The notes under the pieces: generated by a model
Database searches by the model: none
Told to the model about the DNA's origin: nothing
What the model saw: the letters and a program-made list of their open reading frames with translations, nothing else
Assembly (NCBI RefSeq): GCF_002879855.1
Contig: NZ_PNYB01000020.1
Location: 1-64,000 of the forward strand
Source: Trinickia soli
Lineage (GTDB): Bacteria > Pseudomonadota > Gammaproteobacteria > Burkholderiales > Burkholderiaceae
Length of the DNA stretch: 64,000 nucleotides
Direction: 5' to 3'
Shown: piece after piece, positions 1 to 9,101 of the stretch
Numbering within the stretch: the stretch's first letter is position 1
How the letters are laid out: each line of letters begins with the position of its first letter
Translations under genes and position numbers: made by a program

Positions 1-608
1 CCCTACCTCAATACTAGTGTGAGACTTGATACTTTCGCTATCGGCCAGATCCGAAGACCCAACCTCGCGTTCGCTATCAAGCGCCCACACTTATCGGCTG
101 TAAATTTTTAAAGATCGCGTCGCTTGACCGCCGGCAGCACCTGAAGAATCTTCCCTTCCGGCACCGCCCGTCTTGCGTTGCTGCGTCAGCAGCAGAGAAA
201 CGAGATTATGCAGAGTGTTTCGCATCGCGTCAACTGTTTTTTAGCGTCGCCTGCATCTGACTGCTATCAAAACATTGCCACCGAAGCCTCGCGCAAACCG
301 CCGCGCAACAAGCCCCCTGCTTCCTTCCCGCTTCGTTCCAACTTCTTCGCGCCGTCACCAGCACTGCGCGAAAGGGCGCAATTCTAGGCGCGTTCCGCCA
401 ACGCCGCAAGCGGAAATTTTGCCGTCGCGGATTCATCGCTCCTCAATACAAACAGGACGACAAATAACGCGATCGAATGTCTCGCCACCCCCCGCTGTCG
501 CACGACCTCATCGGCCGCGCCCGCGGCAACGACGCAGCTCGACTTCCTGTGTAGCGGATGCGACTAGAATGGAGGGTTCATCGAATCCAACCAACCAAGT
601 CAGCCCCT
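1..608. other. Non-coding stretch resembling the flank of an rRNA/tRNA operon
   Basis: No convincing gene lies here. An imperfect inverted repeat (positions 16-31 and 75-91, sharing AGTGTG and TTGATA blocks) could form a hairpin. The following stretch, with TTTTTAAAG near 105-113 and GTCAGCAGCAGAGAAACGAG at 186-205, resembles from memory a sequence that recurs beside rRNA and tRNA genes in Burkholderia. No 16S, 23S, 5S or tRNA is inside the window, so any such operon would end just to the left. Short open frames at 178-850 have arginine- and proline-rich compositions typical of non-coding high-GC DNA. Confidence 0.4.
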
Positions 609-1814
609 ATGCGCTCGCGAATCGCCAAACGCCTTCCTCCCGATGCCGACAAACTCGTCGGCCTTTCCCTCGCACTGTTCGCGTCGGGCAGCCGCATCGA
701 AGACCGCTTCTGGGAAGCCAAGCTCGACACCCTACTCGCGAAAATCGTCCGCAACGGCAATCAGACGACGCTCGACGCGGCGTTGGACCATCTGCAGCAA
801 AATCATCCCGACGCATACGGTGCGCTCGCCGATATGGCCGAAACGCATAGCGAGTCTTTTGTCATCGAGCACGAGGGGACGCCCTACGAAGCGCTGCTGA
901 TCGCAGCGCCCGTATTGGCATGGACGCGCTACATGATTCCCTCGGGCCCCCTCAAGGCAGATGCCGTCGACGCGCTGCGCGCTCATCTGCATGCACACGT
1001 GCTGGCCGGCGGCACGCGCGTGGCGCTGGCGCCGTTCCTCTACAGCATCGATCAATTGCCGCGGCACCACGTCGAAACGTATCGTGTCGCGCAGCAGCTG
1101 ATCCAAGCTGCCGTCACGGGCGCCGCGGCGAAGATGAGTTTTGGCGATCTGCCCGAAACCTCGCCGATTCTCGCCGATCCTCGCTTCCTGCTGGCCGTCG
1201 TCGCCGCGCCCGTCGGGGCGCCGCTCTTTCGCTGGCAGGAAGAAGAGAACGGCATGCGCATCGAGCGCGGGCAATGCCTCGAACAATGGACCACGCAAGG
1301 CGGTGCAAATCTCGCACTGGTCCTGCCCGGCTGCGAGTTCGAATGCCTGCTGCCCGACGCCTACTATTCGGCCTGCCGCGACGCCGATGAGCGCGTGCGG
1401 CCGCACACTGTCCGCACCGCGATCCGCTACCTGTTCGACACGATCGGCGCAACGCCGCAAGACTTGCGCGCCGTAGTCGCCGGCTTCGGCGAACGTCGGA
1501 TCGACGAATATCGCGTCGGTTTCACGCGCCGCGGTAGCAACGACGTGATTTACGGCGTCGTTTGGCCACTGTACGGCCGCGAAAACGGCGAGTTGGCGAT
1601 CGACGAGGATGCAGAAGACACCGGCGGCCCGCTCGAGGAAATCATTGCGCTGCTCAAGGAAGCGGGCGTCACCGACGTCCGTCGCCACGCCGGGCGCTTC
1701 GAGCCCGAATACTGCGACGACTGCGGCGTTCCGCTATACGCCGATCCGCTCGGCGAAATCGTCCACGCCGAAATGCCGGAAGACGCCGAACCGGCCCAAC
1801 CTCACTTTCACTAA
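609..1814 (+). CDS. DUF2863 family protein
   Basis: A 401-residue soluble protein recognised as DUF2863, a family of unknown function largely confined to Burkholderiales. It has no signal peptide or membrane segment. The C-terminal region carries a CDDCG motif, a possible metal or redox site, followed by an acidic, histidine-tipped tail (HFH at the end). I chose the ATG at 609 because the 17 codons upstream of it in the same frame read like non-coding sequence (MRLEWRVHRIQ...). It is monocistronic, and the next gene on the strand starts 187 bases later. The family name is secure from memory; no biochemical role is claimed. Confidence 0.85.
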   Translation: MRSRIAKRLPPDADKLVGLSLALFASGSRIEDRFWEAKLDTLLAKIVRNGNQTTLDAALDHLQQNHPDAYGALADMAETHSESFVIEHEGTPYEALLIAAPVLAWTRYMIPSGPLKADAVDALRAHLHAHVLAGGTRVALAPFLYSIDQLPRHHVETYRVAQQLIQAAVTGAAAKMSFGDLPETSPILADPRFLLAVVAAPVGAPLFRWQEEENGMRIERGQCLEQWTTQGGANLALVLPGCEFECLLPDAYYSACRDADERVRPHTVRTAIRYLFDTIGATPQDLRAVVAGFGERRIDEYRVGFTRRGSNDVIYGVVWPLYGRENGELAIDEDAEDTGGPLEEIIALLKEAGVTDVRRHAGRFEPEYCDDCGVPLYADPLGEIVHAEMPEDAEPAQPHFH

Positions 1815-2001
1815 GCGAACCGCCCGCCTTTTACCCCTGCCCCGTCGCCGCGCGCGACGGCGCGGGTGCGTCCTATGCCATCAGGCTAGCCGCTTCTCTG
1901 TAAGGAATTTGTCATGATTGTGCGCCAGCGCAACGTGGCGGCAGGCCCGCCCCCGGCGGTCGGCCACGGCGCTGCCCGTACCGACTACAGGAGGCAAAAA
2001 T

Positions 2002-2847
2002 ATGCGGTTTGCAGTTCTCAGTTCGGACGCTGAACGGCGCGATGGCCTTAAGGCGCTCTTGCGGCAGATCGACCGGCAGGCCCGCTTTTACGAGGCGCGC
2101 GATTGGGCGCAGGCAAGCCGCGTAATGCGGCGATTGCCGCCCGAGCTACTCGTCGCCGATTGGCAAGACTCCATGCGCGCGAGTGCAGTGCGCGCGGTGC
2201 TGACCGAATACCCCCACATGCGTATCGCTGCATTTGTCGACGACGTCACGCCAGCGCGCGTGCGTGCGCTCGTCGATGCGGGCGTTCACGGCGTCGTTCC
2301 GCGCACGACCAATCCTCGCTTGATCGTGCGTTTGCTTGAGTTAGTGCTTGCCGGAGGCCATTACGCGCCGTTTCTACCCGATGGCGCGCACCATCCCGTG
2401 CCGGCCGTCCCGATGGTCGCACCGCGGCGTGACGCGAGCGGCGACCCGCCTCGGCGCAAGCGCTTCGCGCTGGCGCTTTCGCCGCGGCAAGAGCAGATCA
2501 TGCGCTGCGTCCACATGGGCAGCACGAACAAAATGATCGCGCGCACCCTCGGCATCAGCGAAGGGACCGTCAAAATCCACCTGGCCAGCATATTTCAACA
2601 ATTGGGCGCGCCGAACCGCGCGGCAGCCGTTGCAATCTACAACGGCTGGCTCACGCCGCAACTCGAGGTCCTGCGTGGCGAAGGTCGCAGTGCGCCAAAA
2701 CCCGTCCTCGGTCAAGGCGGTCCCGTGCCGCTGCGCCGCGCGGCGTCGTTCAAATACTCCCTGTCACGCCGGGATTGCCCGCTTGACCTCCCGCTCGCCG
2801 CGGAGCCGGACGTTCCGTTCGGCGGCATCCCGCCGGCCGCAAGCTGA
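2002..2847 (+). CDS. LuxR/NarL-type DNA-binding response regulator with an atypical receiver
   Basis: 281 residues. Residues 1-125 resemble a receiver domain, with a candidate phospho-acceptor Asp in LLVADW, but the usual late Lys is replaced (GVVPRT). The early acidic pair is reduced to SSD. Residues about 155-220 form a LuxR-type helix-turn-helix (LSPRQEQIMRCV, then GISEGTVKIHLASIFQQLG). A proline-rich tail of about 60 residues follows and is not part of either domain. The start is the ATG at 2002, preceded by a strong AGGAGG at 1990-1995; an in-frame upstream start has no such site. No histidine kinase is adjacent, so the partner is unknown or signalling is phosphorylation-independent. Confidence 0.8.
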   Translation: MRFAVLSSDAERRDGLKALLRQIDRQARFYEARDWAQASRVMRRLPPELLVADWQDSMRASAVRAVLTEYPHMRIAAFVDDVTPARVRALVDAGVHGVVPRTTNPRLIVRLLELVLAGGHYAPFLPDGAHHPVPAVPMVAPRRDASGDPPRRKRFALALSPRQEQIMRCVHMGSTNKMIARTLGISEGTVKIHLASIFQQLGAPNRAAAVAIYNGWLTPQLEVLRGEGRSAPKPVLGQGGPVPLRRAASFKYSLSRRDCPLDLPLAAEPDVPFGGIPPAAS

Positions 2848-2946
2848 CACACAGAGCAAGTCGGCGCGGCGCTTGCTATAACGTTGGTAACAGGAGTCGC
2901 GTCCGCCACGCGGCAGGCTCCCACCTTTCGCAGCCCAACGAGTAAT

Positions 2947-3630
2947 ATGGACCCCATGGGCTTCCTGTACACGCCGCTTCCGCTATGGATCGCCGTTGGT
3001 GGCTGGGCCGCCGCGGCGCTCGTGCTCGCGCTCGCCTTCGCGCAAAGGCCGTTCCGGCGTCTTCAGGACGGCACGCTGCAGCACGTCTGGCTTGCGGTCA
3101 TCACGGCCATTTCGGTGCTGTGGGCCACGAACGCCTGGCTCGACGATGGGCCGGTCATGCACCTGCTCGGCGCGACGCTTCTCGTCACGCTGTTCGACTG
3201 GGCGCTGGCGCTCGTCGCGATGGCGGCGGTTTCAGGCATCGCAGGGCTCGTATTCGATGCCGCATGGCAAGGCGTCGCGCTGACATTTCTCATCTACGGC
3301 GCGATGCCGGTCGGCGTCTCGGCGTTGATACAGCGCGCCTGCACCGCGTGGTTGCCGCGCAATCTATTCGTCTTCATCTGCGCGCAGGGATTCGTTTCGC
3401 CGGCGATCGCCGTGGCCGTCGCCGGCATCGCGGCCGCAGCGATGCATATCGCGCTGGCGCACGGGTCGCCTGCCGTGGTCCCGATCGGCTACGCGTTCAG
3501 CGTGTTCCTGCTCGCGGCCGGAGAGTCTTGGTTTACGGGCATGTCGACGGCGCTCATCGCCATTTACAAGCCGACGTGGGTCACGACGAACGATGTGCGC
3601 CGCTATCGGCTCGGCGGCCCGCGTACCTGA
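2947..3630 (+). CDS. CbiM/ECF-type integral membrane protein (COG3235-like)
   Basis: 227 residues with about six hydrophobic segments, starting with one at residues 10-35. The pattern and sequence resemble the predicted energy-coupling-factor membrane proteins grouped with CbiM (COG3235), which are thought to act as substrate-binding components of metal or vitamin uptake systems. No ECF ATPase or T component lies nearby, so function as a transporter is inferred from the family only. Two ATGs (2947 and 2956) are possible starts; neither has a good ribosome-binding site, and 2947 is used. It is on the same strand as the response regulator and 99 bases after it. Confidence 0.65.
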   Translation: MDPMGFLYTPLPLWIAVGGWAAAALVLALAFAQRPFRRLQDGTLQHVWLAVITAISVLWATNAWLDDGPVMHLLGATLLVTLFDWALALVAMAAVSGIAGLVFDAAWQGVALTFLIYGAMPVGVSALIQRACTAWLPRNLFVFICAQGFVSPAIAVAVAGIAAAAMHIALAHGSPAVVPIGYAFSVFLLAAGESWFTGMSTALIAIYKPTWVTTNDVRRYRLGGPRT

Positions 3631-3852
3631 CTGCGTGGTATCCGCCGCCCTCTCACGCAGACATGAGATTCGGCAGCTTGCCGTCCGAAGCCGGGTCTTG
3701 ACGTCTCCCGTCTGCCTGCACCCATGAACGGCGCGGCTCCCCGCGCGTCGAAGCCGCCGCGGGCTCATTTGTCAAAATATATTCATCTCGACATTGAACT
3801 CCGTCTCCGACTGGGGCATCTTACGTGCCTGTGTCTCGATACTGCTTACCGG

Positions 3853-4434
3853 ATGGACAGCTCCAAGAAGATTTCACGCCGCATGCGACAGCTCGCGCAT
3901 CGGCTTACCGCAGCAGCCGCCCTGCTCTTGCCGTTGATCGCCGCCACCCCGGCCCGCGCCGACCTCATCGATCAGCGCAACGACATGATCGCCCACTTCG
4001 TGAACGACATGCATGCCGACCCGCTCGTCGCCGATTGCGCGGCCCACGGCAATTTCGTTGCGAGCACGTCCACGGCCATCGACCACGTCGACTTTCCGCC
4101 GGCGGCGTTCGACCCGGCGCATGCCGAGATCACGCCGTGGAATCAGCCGTTCGATGAAGGCAAGCAACGCGTAACGGTCGAAAACATCGTCACGGTCGAA
4201 GGTCAGGGAATCCCGCGCAAAACGTCGCACGAGCCCTATCCGCTGAAGTTTCGTTGCGGCTATGTCGGCAAGCAGATGCTTGCATTCAGTTGGAACGACC
4301 CTGTGCCCGCGTTGAAGCCTCACAAAGAGCGTTCGACAAAGAAAAAGCGCAAAGTCCATCATACGAGCAAGCGCGTCGGCAAGACTTCGACGAGCAAGAG
4401 AAAATCGCCGGCCAAGGCAAGCTCAAGCCACTGA
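3853..4434 (+). CDS. Exported small protein with a highly basic C-terminal tail (possibly BspC-domain family)
   Basis: 193 residues. Residues 1-36 form a signal peptide (basic start, hydrophobic AAAALLLPLIAA core, cleavage expected after ARA), so the protein should be periplasmic or secreted. The mature part (37-150) has two cysteines, C62 and C135, that could form a disulfide. Residues 155-193 form a very basic tail with 11 Lys and 4 Arg in 39 residues, including KKKRKV at 163-168 and SPAK near the end. The body recalls the BspC-domain proteins annotated in Burkholderiales, but that assignment is from memory. An alternative start is the ATG at 3883, which still keeps the hydrophobic core. 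Confidence 0.65.
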   Translation: MDSSKKISRRMRQLAHRLTAAAALLLPLIAATPARADLIDQRNDMIAHFVNDMHADPLVADCAAHGNFVASTSTAIDHVDFPPAAFDPAHAEITPWNQPFDEGKQRVTVENIVTVEGQGIPRKTSHEPYPLKFRCGYVGKQMLAFSWNDPVPALKPHKERSTKKKRKVHHTSKRVGKTSTSKRKSPAKASSSH

Positions 4435-4507
4435 TCGCATTCGCCAAACGCGCGCCGCTCTCGCTCGAGCGGTCGCGCGCTTCATTCGCTGCCATGCAGC
4501 ACGCCGG

Positions 4508-5665
4508 TCAGGCACAGGTCTCGAAGTGGCGCAACACCGCGCCCAGCATCGCCGCACCGAGCGCCGCACTGCGCTCGCCGCTCCAGCCAACCCGCTCGTC
4601 GGGCAGGTTCGCATTGTCCTTGAACGGCATTTCAAGGGTCAGCGACAAGGACCCGAAAGTATGGCCGATGTACTTCGAGGCGAGCTTGAGCGCATCCTCC
4701 TGGTACTTCGACGCCTCGTAGCCGTGGACGTCCTGAAAGTCGGGGCTCGCCTGTTTGAAGGCCTCGATGAACGCGCGCTGCTCCTGCAATTGCCGCTCGG
4801 TGAAATTCGGCAACATTTCACTGCCCGCAACGAAGACATAAGGCAGCGCTTCGTCGCCGTGTATGTCGAAGAACATGTCGCAGCCGTTGGCGTGAATCGC
4901 CTGGCGCACGCACTGCACTTCGGGGCTGCGCACATCGTCGGGCTGCAGCCATTCGCGATTAAGGTTGGCGCCCGCCGCGTTCGTGCGCAGATTGCCGCGC
5001 ACGCTGCCGTCGGGGTTCATGTTCGGCACGATGTAGAACACCGCGTGTTCGTAGAGTTTGCGCGCAACCGCGTCGCCGGCCCAATCACCCCACCCCGCCA
5101 AGCGCTTGACAAGTCCCTCGACGAACCATTCGGCCATCGTTTCGCCCGGATGTTGACGCGCGATGATCCATACTTTCTTTTTTGCACGCGCGTCGCTCGC
5201 GCCCGGCGTGCCCAGCACCAGCAGCGACATCGGACGATCCTCGACGGTGCGTCCGAGTTCGACGAGCGTGGCCTGCGGCATTTGCTGCACGGCCCCCAGG
5301 AATTGCGCGTGCCGCTCTTCGCTGTATGGCTCGAAGTAGGCGTAGTAAATCGAATCGAAATCGGGCGTATGGTCGATCGTCAGGACCTGTCCATCGTATG
5401 ACGTCGGCACGCGGAACCAGTTGACGCCGTCATAGCTCGCGACGGCTCGATACCCATGCCAGCCCTGCGCAAATACGCATTGCGCGGCGTTTTCGAGCGT
5501 CATGACGCAGCGCTCACCGCGCGCGCCCGAGAGCCGGAAGTAAAACCACTGCGTCAGATCGGCGCGATTGTCGGGGCGAAAACGCAGACGAATGTCTTCG
5601 GCTTGCTCGCACGACACGACTTCGATCGCGCCCGCGTCGAAGTTGCTGGTGATCGAAAGGCTCAT
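4508..5665 (-). CDS. M14-family cytosolic carboxypeptidase
   Basis: 385 residues, a zinc carboxypeptidase of the cytosolic (CCP/Nna1-like) branch of M14. An N-terminal beta domain (1-120; RFRPDNRADLTQWFYFRL) precedes the catalytic domain. The zinc ligands are visible as HPGE (HxxE) in RQHPGETMAEWF and the later His in DIHGDE. Substrate-binding residues lie in NPDGSVRGN and ANLNREW, and the catalytic Glu in LTLEMPF. There is no signal peptide, so it is cytosolic. Eukaryotic relatives remove glutamate from tubulin; the bacterial substrate is not known. The ATG at 5665 is preceded by GAGGA. It lies 32 bases downstream of yaaA and is probably co-transcribed with it. Confidence 0.88.
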   Translation of the reverse strand: MSLSITSNFDAGAIEVVSCEQAEDIRLRFRPDNRADLTQWFYFRLSGARGERCVMTLENAAQCVFAQGWHGYRAVASYDGVNWFRVPTSYDGQVLTIDHTPDFDSIYYAYFEPYSEERHAQFLGAVQQMPQATLVELGRTVEDRPMSLLVLGTPGASDARAKKKVWIIARQHPGETMAEWFVEGLVKRLAGWGDWAGDAVARKLYEHAVFYIVPNMNPDGSVRGNLRTNAAGANLNREWLQPDDVRSPEVQCVRQAIHANGCDMFFDIHGDEALPYVFVAGSEMLPNFTERQLQEQRAFIEAFKQASPDFQDVHGYEASKYQEDALKLASKYIGHTFGSLSLTLEMPFKDNANLPDERVGWSGERSAALGAAMLGAVLRHFETCA

Positions 5666-5697
5666 CGAGGTTCCTCGGGAAAAGGGTCGCACGCGGC

Positions 5698-6480
5698 TCA
5701 GTCGCCGACGCGGCGCCGAAATACGAAGGTCGATTCGTTCGATGCTGCGGCATCGAATGCGTAGCCTTCGGCGGCGAAGTCCTTCAGCTTTTCAGGCTCG
5801 TCGATCCGTTGCTCGACTGCGAACCGCGCCATCAAGCCGCGCGCCCGTTTCGCGTGAAAGCTGATGATCTTATAGCGGCCGCCCTTCCAATCCTCGAACA
5901 CCGGCGTCACCACGGGGCCCTCGAGTTGCCGCGGCCGGACCGATTTGAAATACTCGTTCGATGCGCAATTGACGATCACGCGCGCGCCGTTCCTGTTGCG
6001 ACGCAGCTGCGCGTTCAGCGCGTCCGTAATACGCTCGCCCCAAAATGCGTAGAGATCTTTGCCGCGCCCGTTCGGCAGACGCGTCCCCATCTCCAGACGG
6101 TACGGCTGCAGCAGATCGAGCGGGCGCAGCACGCCGTAAAGCCCTGACAAGACGCGCACATGCTTCTGCGCGTAATCGAGATCGGCGGCAGAAAGCGTCT
6201 TCGCGTCGAAGCCTTCGTAGACATCTCCATTGAAAGCAAGCACGGCTTGTTTCGCATTCTGCGGACTGAATTGCGGCGACCAATCGGCGTAGCGTTGAAA
6301 GTTCAGATGGGCGAGCGCATCCGAAATATCCATCAGCGATGCGATGCGCTGCGGGGAATACCGGCGCAATTCTTCGATGAGCTGCGCTGCGTCTTCGACG
6401 AAATCGGGAATGGTATGTTTAGAGACGTGGGCAGGCGTCTGGTAGTCGAGCGACTTGGCCGGAGACAAAACAATTATCAT
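5698..6480 (-). CDS. yaaA: Peroxide stress protein YaaA
   Basis: 260 residues matching the YaaA/DUF328 family in length and along its whole course, from [13 protein letters not shown] at the N-terminus to the basic C-terminal FVFRRR. In E. coli YaaA belongs to the OxyR regulon and lowers free iron during hydrogen peroxide stress, protecting DNA and proteins. The ATG at 6480 is the family start. The M14 peptidase gene follows 32 bases downstream on the same strand. The PIN-protein gene is divergent, leaving a 57-base shared promoter interval. No OxyR site was identified by eye. Confidence 0.93.
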   Translation of the reverse strand: MIIVLSPAKSLDYQTPAHVSKHTIPDFVEDAAQLIEELRRYSPQRIASLMDISDALAHLNFQRYADWSPQFSPQNAKQAVLAFNGDVYEGFDAKTLSAADLDYAQKHVRVLSGLYGVLRPLDLLQPYRLEMGTRLPNGRGKDLYAFWGERITDALNAQLRRNRNGARVIVNCASNEYFKSVRPRQLEGPVVTPVFEDWKGGRYKIISFHAKRARGLMARFAVEQRIDEPEKLKDFAAEGYAFDAAASNESTFVFRRRVGD

Positions 6481-6537
6481 GGAGGCTCGCCGGCACGCCG
6501 TGCCGAACGGTAAAGACGAAAAGCCATATTTTAGCGA

Positions 6538-7071
6538 ATGCCCCATAACGATGCCGAAGCGATGACAAGCGCGCCGCGCGTGGTGCTCGATTCGAATGTC
6601 TGGATCGACATCCTCGTGTTCGACGATCCGGCGACGCGCCCGATACACGCCGCGCTCCAACGCGGACTCCTTTGCGCCGTCATTGACCGGCGCTGCCTGG
6701 GCGAACTCGCGCGCGTGCTCGACTATCCGCAGTTCGTTGCGCGCGACGTCGACAAGGCGGCCGCACTCGCGTCGGTGGCACAGCTGAGCACGCTTGAAGA
6801 ATCGGCACCCGTGCCCGCCGATAGCGCTCCGCTGCCCAAGTGCAAGGATCGCGACGATCAGAAATTCCTCGAGCTCGCCCATGCGGTCAACGCCGCATGG
6901 CTGGTGTCCAAAGATCGAGCGCTACTCAGGCTCAACAAACGCACCGCGCGCGATTTCGGGATTCGAATCGTCGAACCGGCACCGTTCGTGGCAGCTTGTC
7001 TGTCCGGGCTGCCGGGGCTGCCGGGGCTGCCTGTCGCAACTGCCGTTGCCCCTGCTATCGCTATCGCCTGA
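6538..7071 (+). CDS. PIN-domain protein, putative orphan toxin (COG1569-like)
   Basis: 177 residues with a PIN ribonuclease fold. The metal-binding acidic residues are visible in [12 protein letters not shown], the Glu of LGELARVL, the Asp cluster of [13 protein letters not shown], and SKDRALLRL. It resembles the COG1569 'putative toxin component' group. No antitoxin-sized gene with an AbrB, Phd or RHH motif lies next to it, so a toxin-antitoxin role is not supported by context. The last 25 residues are low-complexity, with GLP repeated three times and then an Ala/Val/Ile tail. Starts at 6538 and 6562 are both possible. It is 19 bases ahead of the aminotransferase gene. Confidence 0.75.
   Translation: MPHNDAEAMTSAPRVVLDSNVWIDILVFDDPATRPIHAALQRGLLCAVIDRRCLGELARVLDYPQFVARDVDKAAALASVAQLSTLEESAPVPADSAPLPKCKDRDDQKFLELAHAVNAAWLVSKDRALLRLNKRTARDFGIRIVEPAPFVAACLSGLPGLPGLPVATAVAPAIAIA
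7004..7029 (+). repeat. Short tandem repeat (CCGGGGCTG, about 3 copies)
   Basis: Three near-identical 8-9 base units run head to tail inside the 3' end of the PIN-domain gene and encode the GLPGLPGLP stretch. Unit-number changes keep the frame when whole 9-base units are gained or lost. Confidence 0.7.
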
Positions 7072-7090
7072 CGCAGACATCGATCGCACC

Positions 7091-8269
7091 ATGAACGCAC
7101 CTCAAGAACCGACGAACCAACCGCCCTTTGCTCTCGCCTCGCGCCTGCCGTCCGTCGGCACGACGATCTTCACGGTCATGAGCGCACTCGCCGCCGAGCG
7201 CGGCGCCGTCAACCTCGGTCAAGGCTTTCCCGATTTCGACTGCGACGAGCGGATCGTCGAAGCCGTCTCGTGCGCCATGCGCGAGGGTCACAATCAGTAC
7301 CCGCCGATGGCCGGTGTCGCGCCGCTGCGCGAGGCGATCGCGCGCAAAATCGAGGCGATTCACGGCCGCGCCTACGATCCGAACACTGAGATCACCGTCA
7401 CGGCCGGCGCGACGCAGGCACTGTTGACGACGATTCTGGCCACGGTCCACCCGGGCGATGAGGTCATCGTGCTGGAGCCGACCTACGACAGCTACGTGCC
7501 GTCGATCGAACTGGCCGGCGGCAAGCCCGTTTTCGTGACGCTCGAGGCGCCCGACTACGCGATCGATTTCGATCGGCTCGCGAGCGCGATCACGCCGCGC
7601 ACCCGGCTCTTGCTGATCAACACGCCACACAACCCGAGCGGCACGATCTGGCACGCGGACGACATGCGGCGGCTGGAAGACATCGTGCGCGGAACGAACG
7701 TGCTGATTCTCTCGGACGAGGTCTACGAGCATATGGTCTACGACGGCGCGCCCCATGAAAGCGTCGCGCGCTATCACGAACTCGCGCGACGCAGCTTCGT
7801 CGTCTCGAGCTTCGGCAAGACTTTCCACGTGACGGGATGGAAAGTCGGCTACGTCGCTGCACCGGCCGCACTGACGGCGGAGTTCCGCAAGGTTCATCAA
7901 TTCAACGTCTTCACCGTCAATACGCCGATGCAGGTGGGCCTTGCGCAGTACCTGCGCGATCCGGCGCCGTATCTCGGGTTGCCCGCCTTCTATCAAAAGA
8001 AACGTGACTTCTTCCGAGCGGGGCTGGCCGGTACGCGTTTCAAGCTGCTGCCCTGCGAAGGCGCGTATTTCCAATGCGTCGACTATTCGGCGATCAGCGA
8101 TCTGCCCGAAGCGGAGTTCGCGAAGTGGCTCACGAGCGAGATCGGCGTGGCGGCCATACCGGTGTCGGCGTTCTATCACGAGCCGCATGAATCGGGCGTC
8201 GTGCGGTTTTGCTTCGCCAAACGCGAAGCTACGCTCGCTACGGCACTCGAGCGGCTCGCGCGTCTCTGA
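7091..8269 (+). CDS. PLP-dependent methionine aminotransferase (YbdL-like)
   Basis: 392 residues, a fold-type I class-I/II aminotransferase. Visible marks are NLGQGFPDFD near the N-terminus, NTPHNPSG (substrate and PLP contacts), SDEVYEHMVYDG (PLP-ring Asp and Tyr), and the Schiff-base Lys at about residue 243 in SSFGKTFHVTGWKVGY. The N-terminal motif and FHVTGWKVG match YbdL-type methionine aminotransferases, which interconvert methionine and 4-methylthio-2-oxobutanoate. Broader specificity including kynurenine or glutamine is known in relatives. The ATG at 7091 is used because the frame upstream overlaps the PIN gene. It heads a same-strand run through 13226. Confidence 0.88.
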   Translation: MNAPQEPTNQPPFALASRLPSVGTTIFTVMSALAAERGAVNLGQGFPDFDCDERIVEAVSCAMREGHNQYPPMAGVAPLREAIARKIEAIHGRAYDPNTEITVTAGATQALLTTILATVHPGDEVIVLEPTYDSYVPSIELAGGKPVFVTLEAPDYAIDFDRLASAITPRTRLLLINTPHNPSGTIWHADDMRRLEDIVRGTNVLILSDEVYEHMVYDGAPHESVARYHELARRSFVVSSFGKTFHVTGWKVGYVAAPAALTAEFRKVHQFNVFTVNTPMQVGLAQYLRDPAPYLGLPAFYQKKRDFFRAGLAGTRFKLLPCEGAYFQCVDYSAISDLPEAEFAKWLTSEIGVAAIPVSAFYHEPHESGVVRFCFAKREATLATALERLARL

Positions 8270-8304
8270 AGCACGGCGATTGTCAAACCAGCAAAGGAAA
8301 CATC

Positions 8305-9093
8305 ATGAGCGCTGAGCTGCTCGCGTCGCGACCGCCCGAGAGCGAGTCGACCCTCGTGTTGACGTTGTCCAATCCGGGGGCGCGCAATGCGCTCCATCCC
8401 GACATGTATGCGGCAGGCATTCAGGCGCTCGAAACGGCCGAGCGCGATGCGTCGATTCGCGCCATCGTCGTAACGGGCGCCGATGATTTCTTCTGCGCAG
8501 GCGGCAATCTGAATCGCCTGCTCGAGAACCGCGCCAAAGACCCTTCGGTGCAAGCGCAGAGCATCGATATGCTCGCGCAATGGATTCTGGCGTTGCGCAC
8601 GTCGCGCAAGCCCGTGATCGCCGCGGTGGCGGGCGCCGCGGCCGGCGCCGGCTTTTCGCTTGCGCTCGCGTGCGATCTGATCATCGCGGCCGATGACGCG
8701 AAGTTCGTCATGTCTTACGCGCGCGTCGGCCTGACGCCGGACGGCGGCGGCTCGTGGTTTCTCGCCCAGGCGCTGCCGCGTGCGTTGGCGACGGAGATCC
8801 TGCTCGAAGGCAAACCCGTCCCGGCCGAGCGACTGCATGCGCTCGGCGTCGTCAATCGGCTCGTCAAGACAGCGCAATTGAAGCAAGCCGCCATCGCCTG
8901 GGCCGACGAACTCGGGCGCGGCTCGCCGAACGCGCAGGCACGCATCAAAGCGCTGGTCGCCGCGGCGGGCAGCCAGCCGCTCACAGATCATCTATCGGCT
9001 GAGCGCGACGATTTCGTCGCTTCGCTTCATCACGCGGACGCGTTGGAGGGCATCACCGCCTTCCTCGAAAAACGTGCTCCCGACTATCGCTGA
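8305..9093 (+). CDS. Enoyl-CoA hydratase/isomerase family protein
   Basis: 262 residues with the crotonase fold. The two oxyanion-hole regions are visible: FFCAGGNLNRL (about residues 63-73) and AAVAGAAAGAGFSLALACD (about 106-124). The later LTPDGGGSWFL lacks the classical catalytic Glu at the usual E144/E164 positions, with an Asp nearby, so hydratase, isomerase or oxepin-CoA-type activities cannot be told apart by eye. The ATG at 8305 follows AAAGGAAA. The gene is 35 bases after the aminotransferase and 8 bases before the phosphatase gene, so it is likely in one operon with them. Confidence 0.85.
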   Translation: MSAELLASRPPESESTLVLTLSNPGARNALHPDMYAAGIQALETAERDASIRAIVVTGADDFFCAGGNLNRLLENRAKDPSVQAQSIDMLAQWILALRTSRKPVIAAVAGAAAGAGFSLALACDLIIAADDAKFVMSYARVGLTPDGGGSWFLAQALPRALATEILLEGKPVPAERLHALGVVNRLVKTAQLKQAAIAWADELGRGSPNAQARIKALVAAAGSQPLTDHLSAERDDFVASLHHADALEGITAFLEKRAPDYR

Positions 9094-9101
9094 GCGCGCC
9101 C

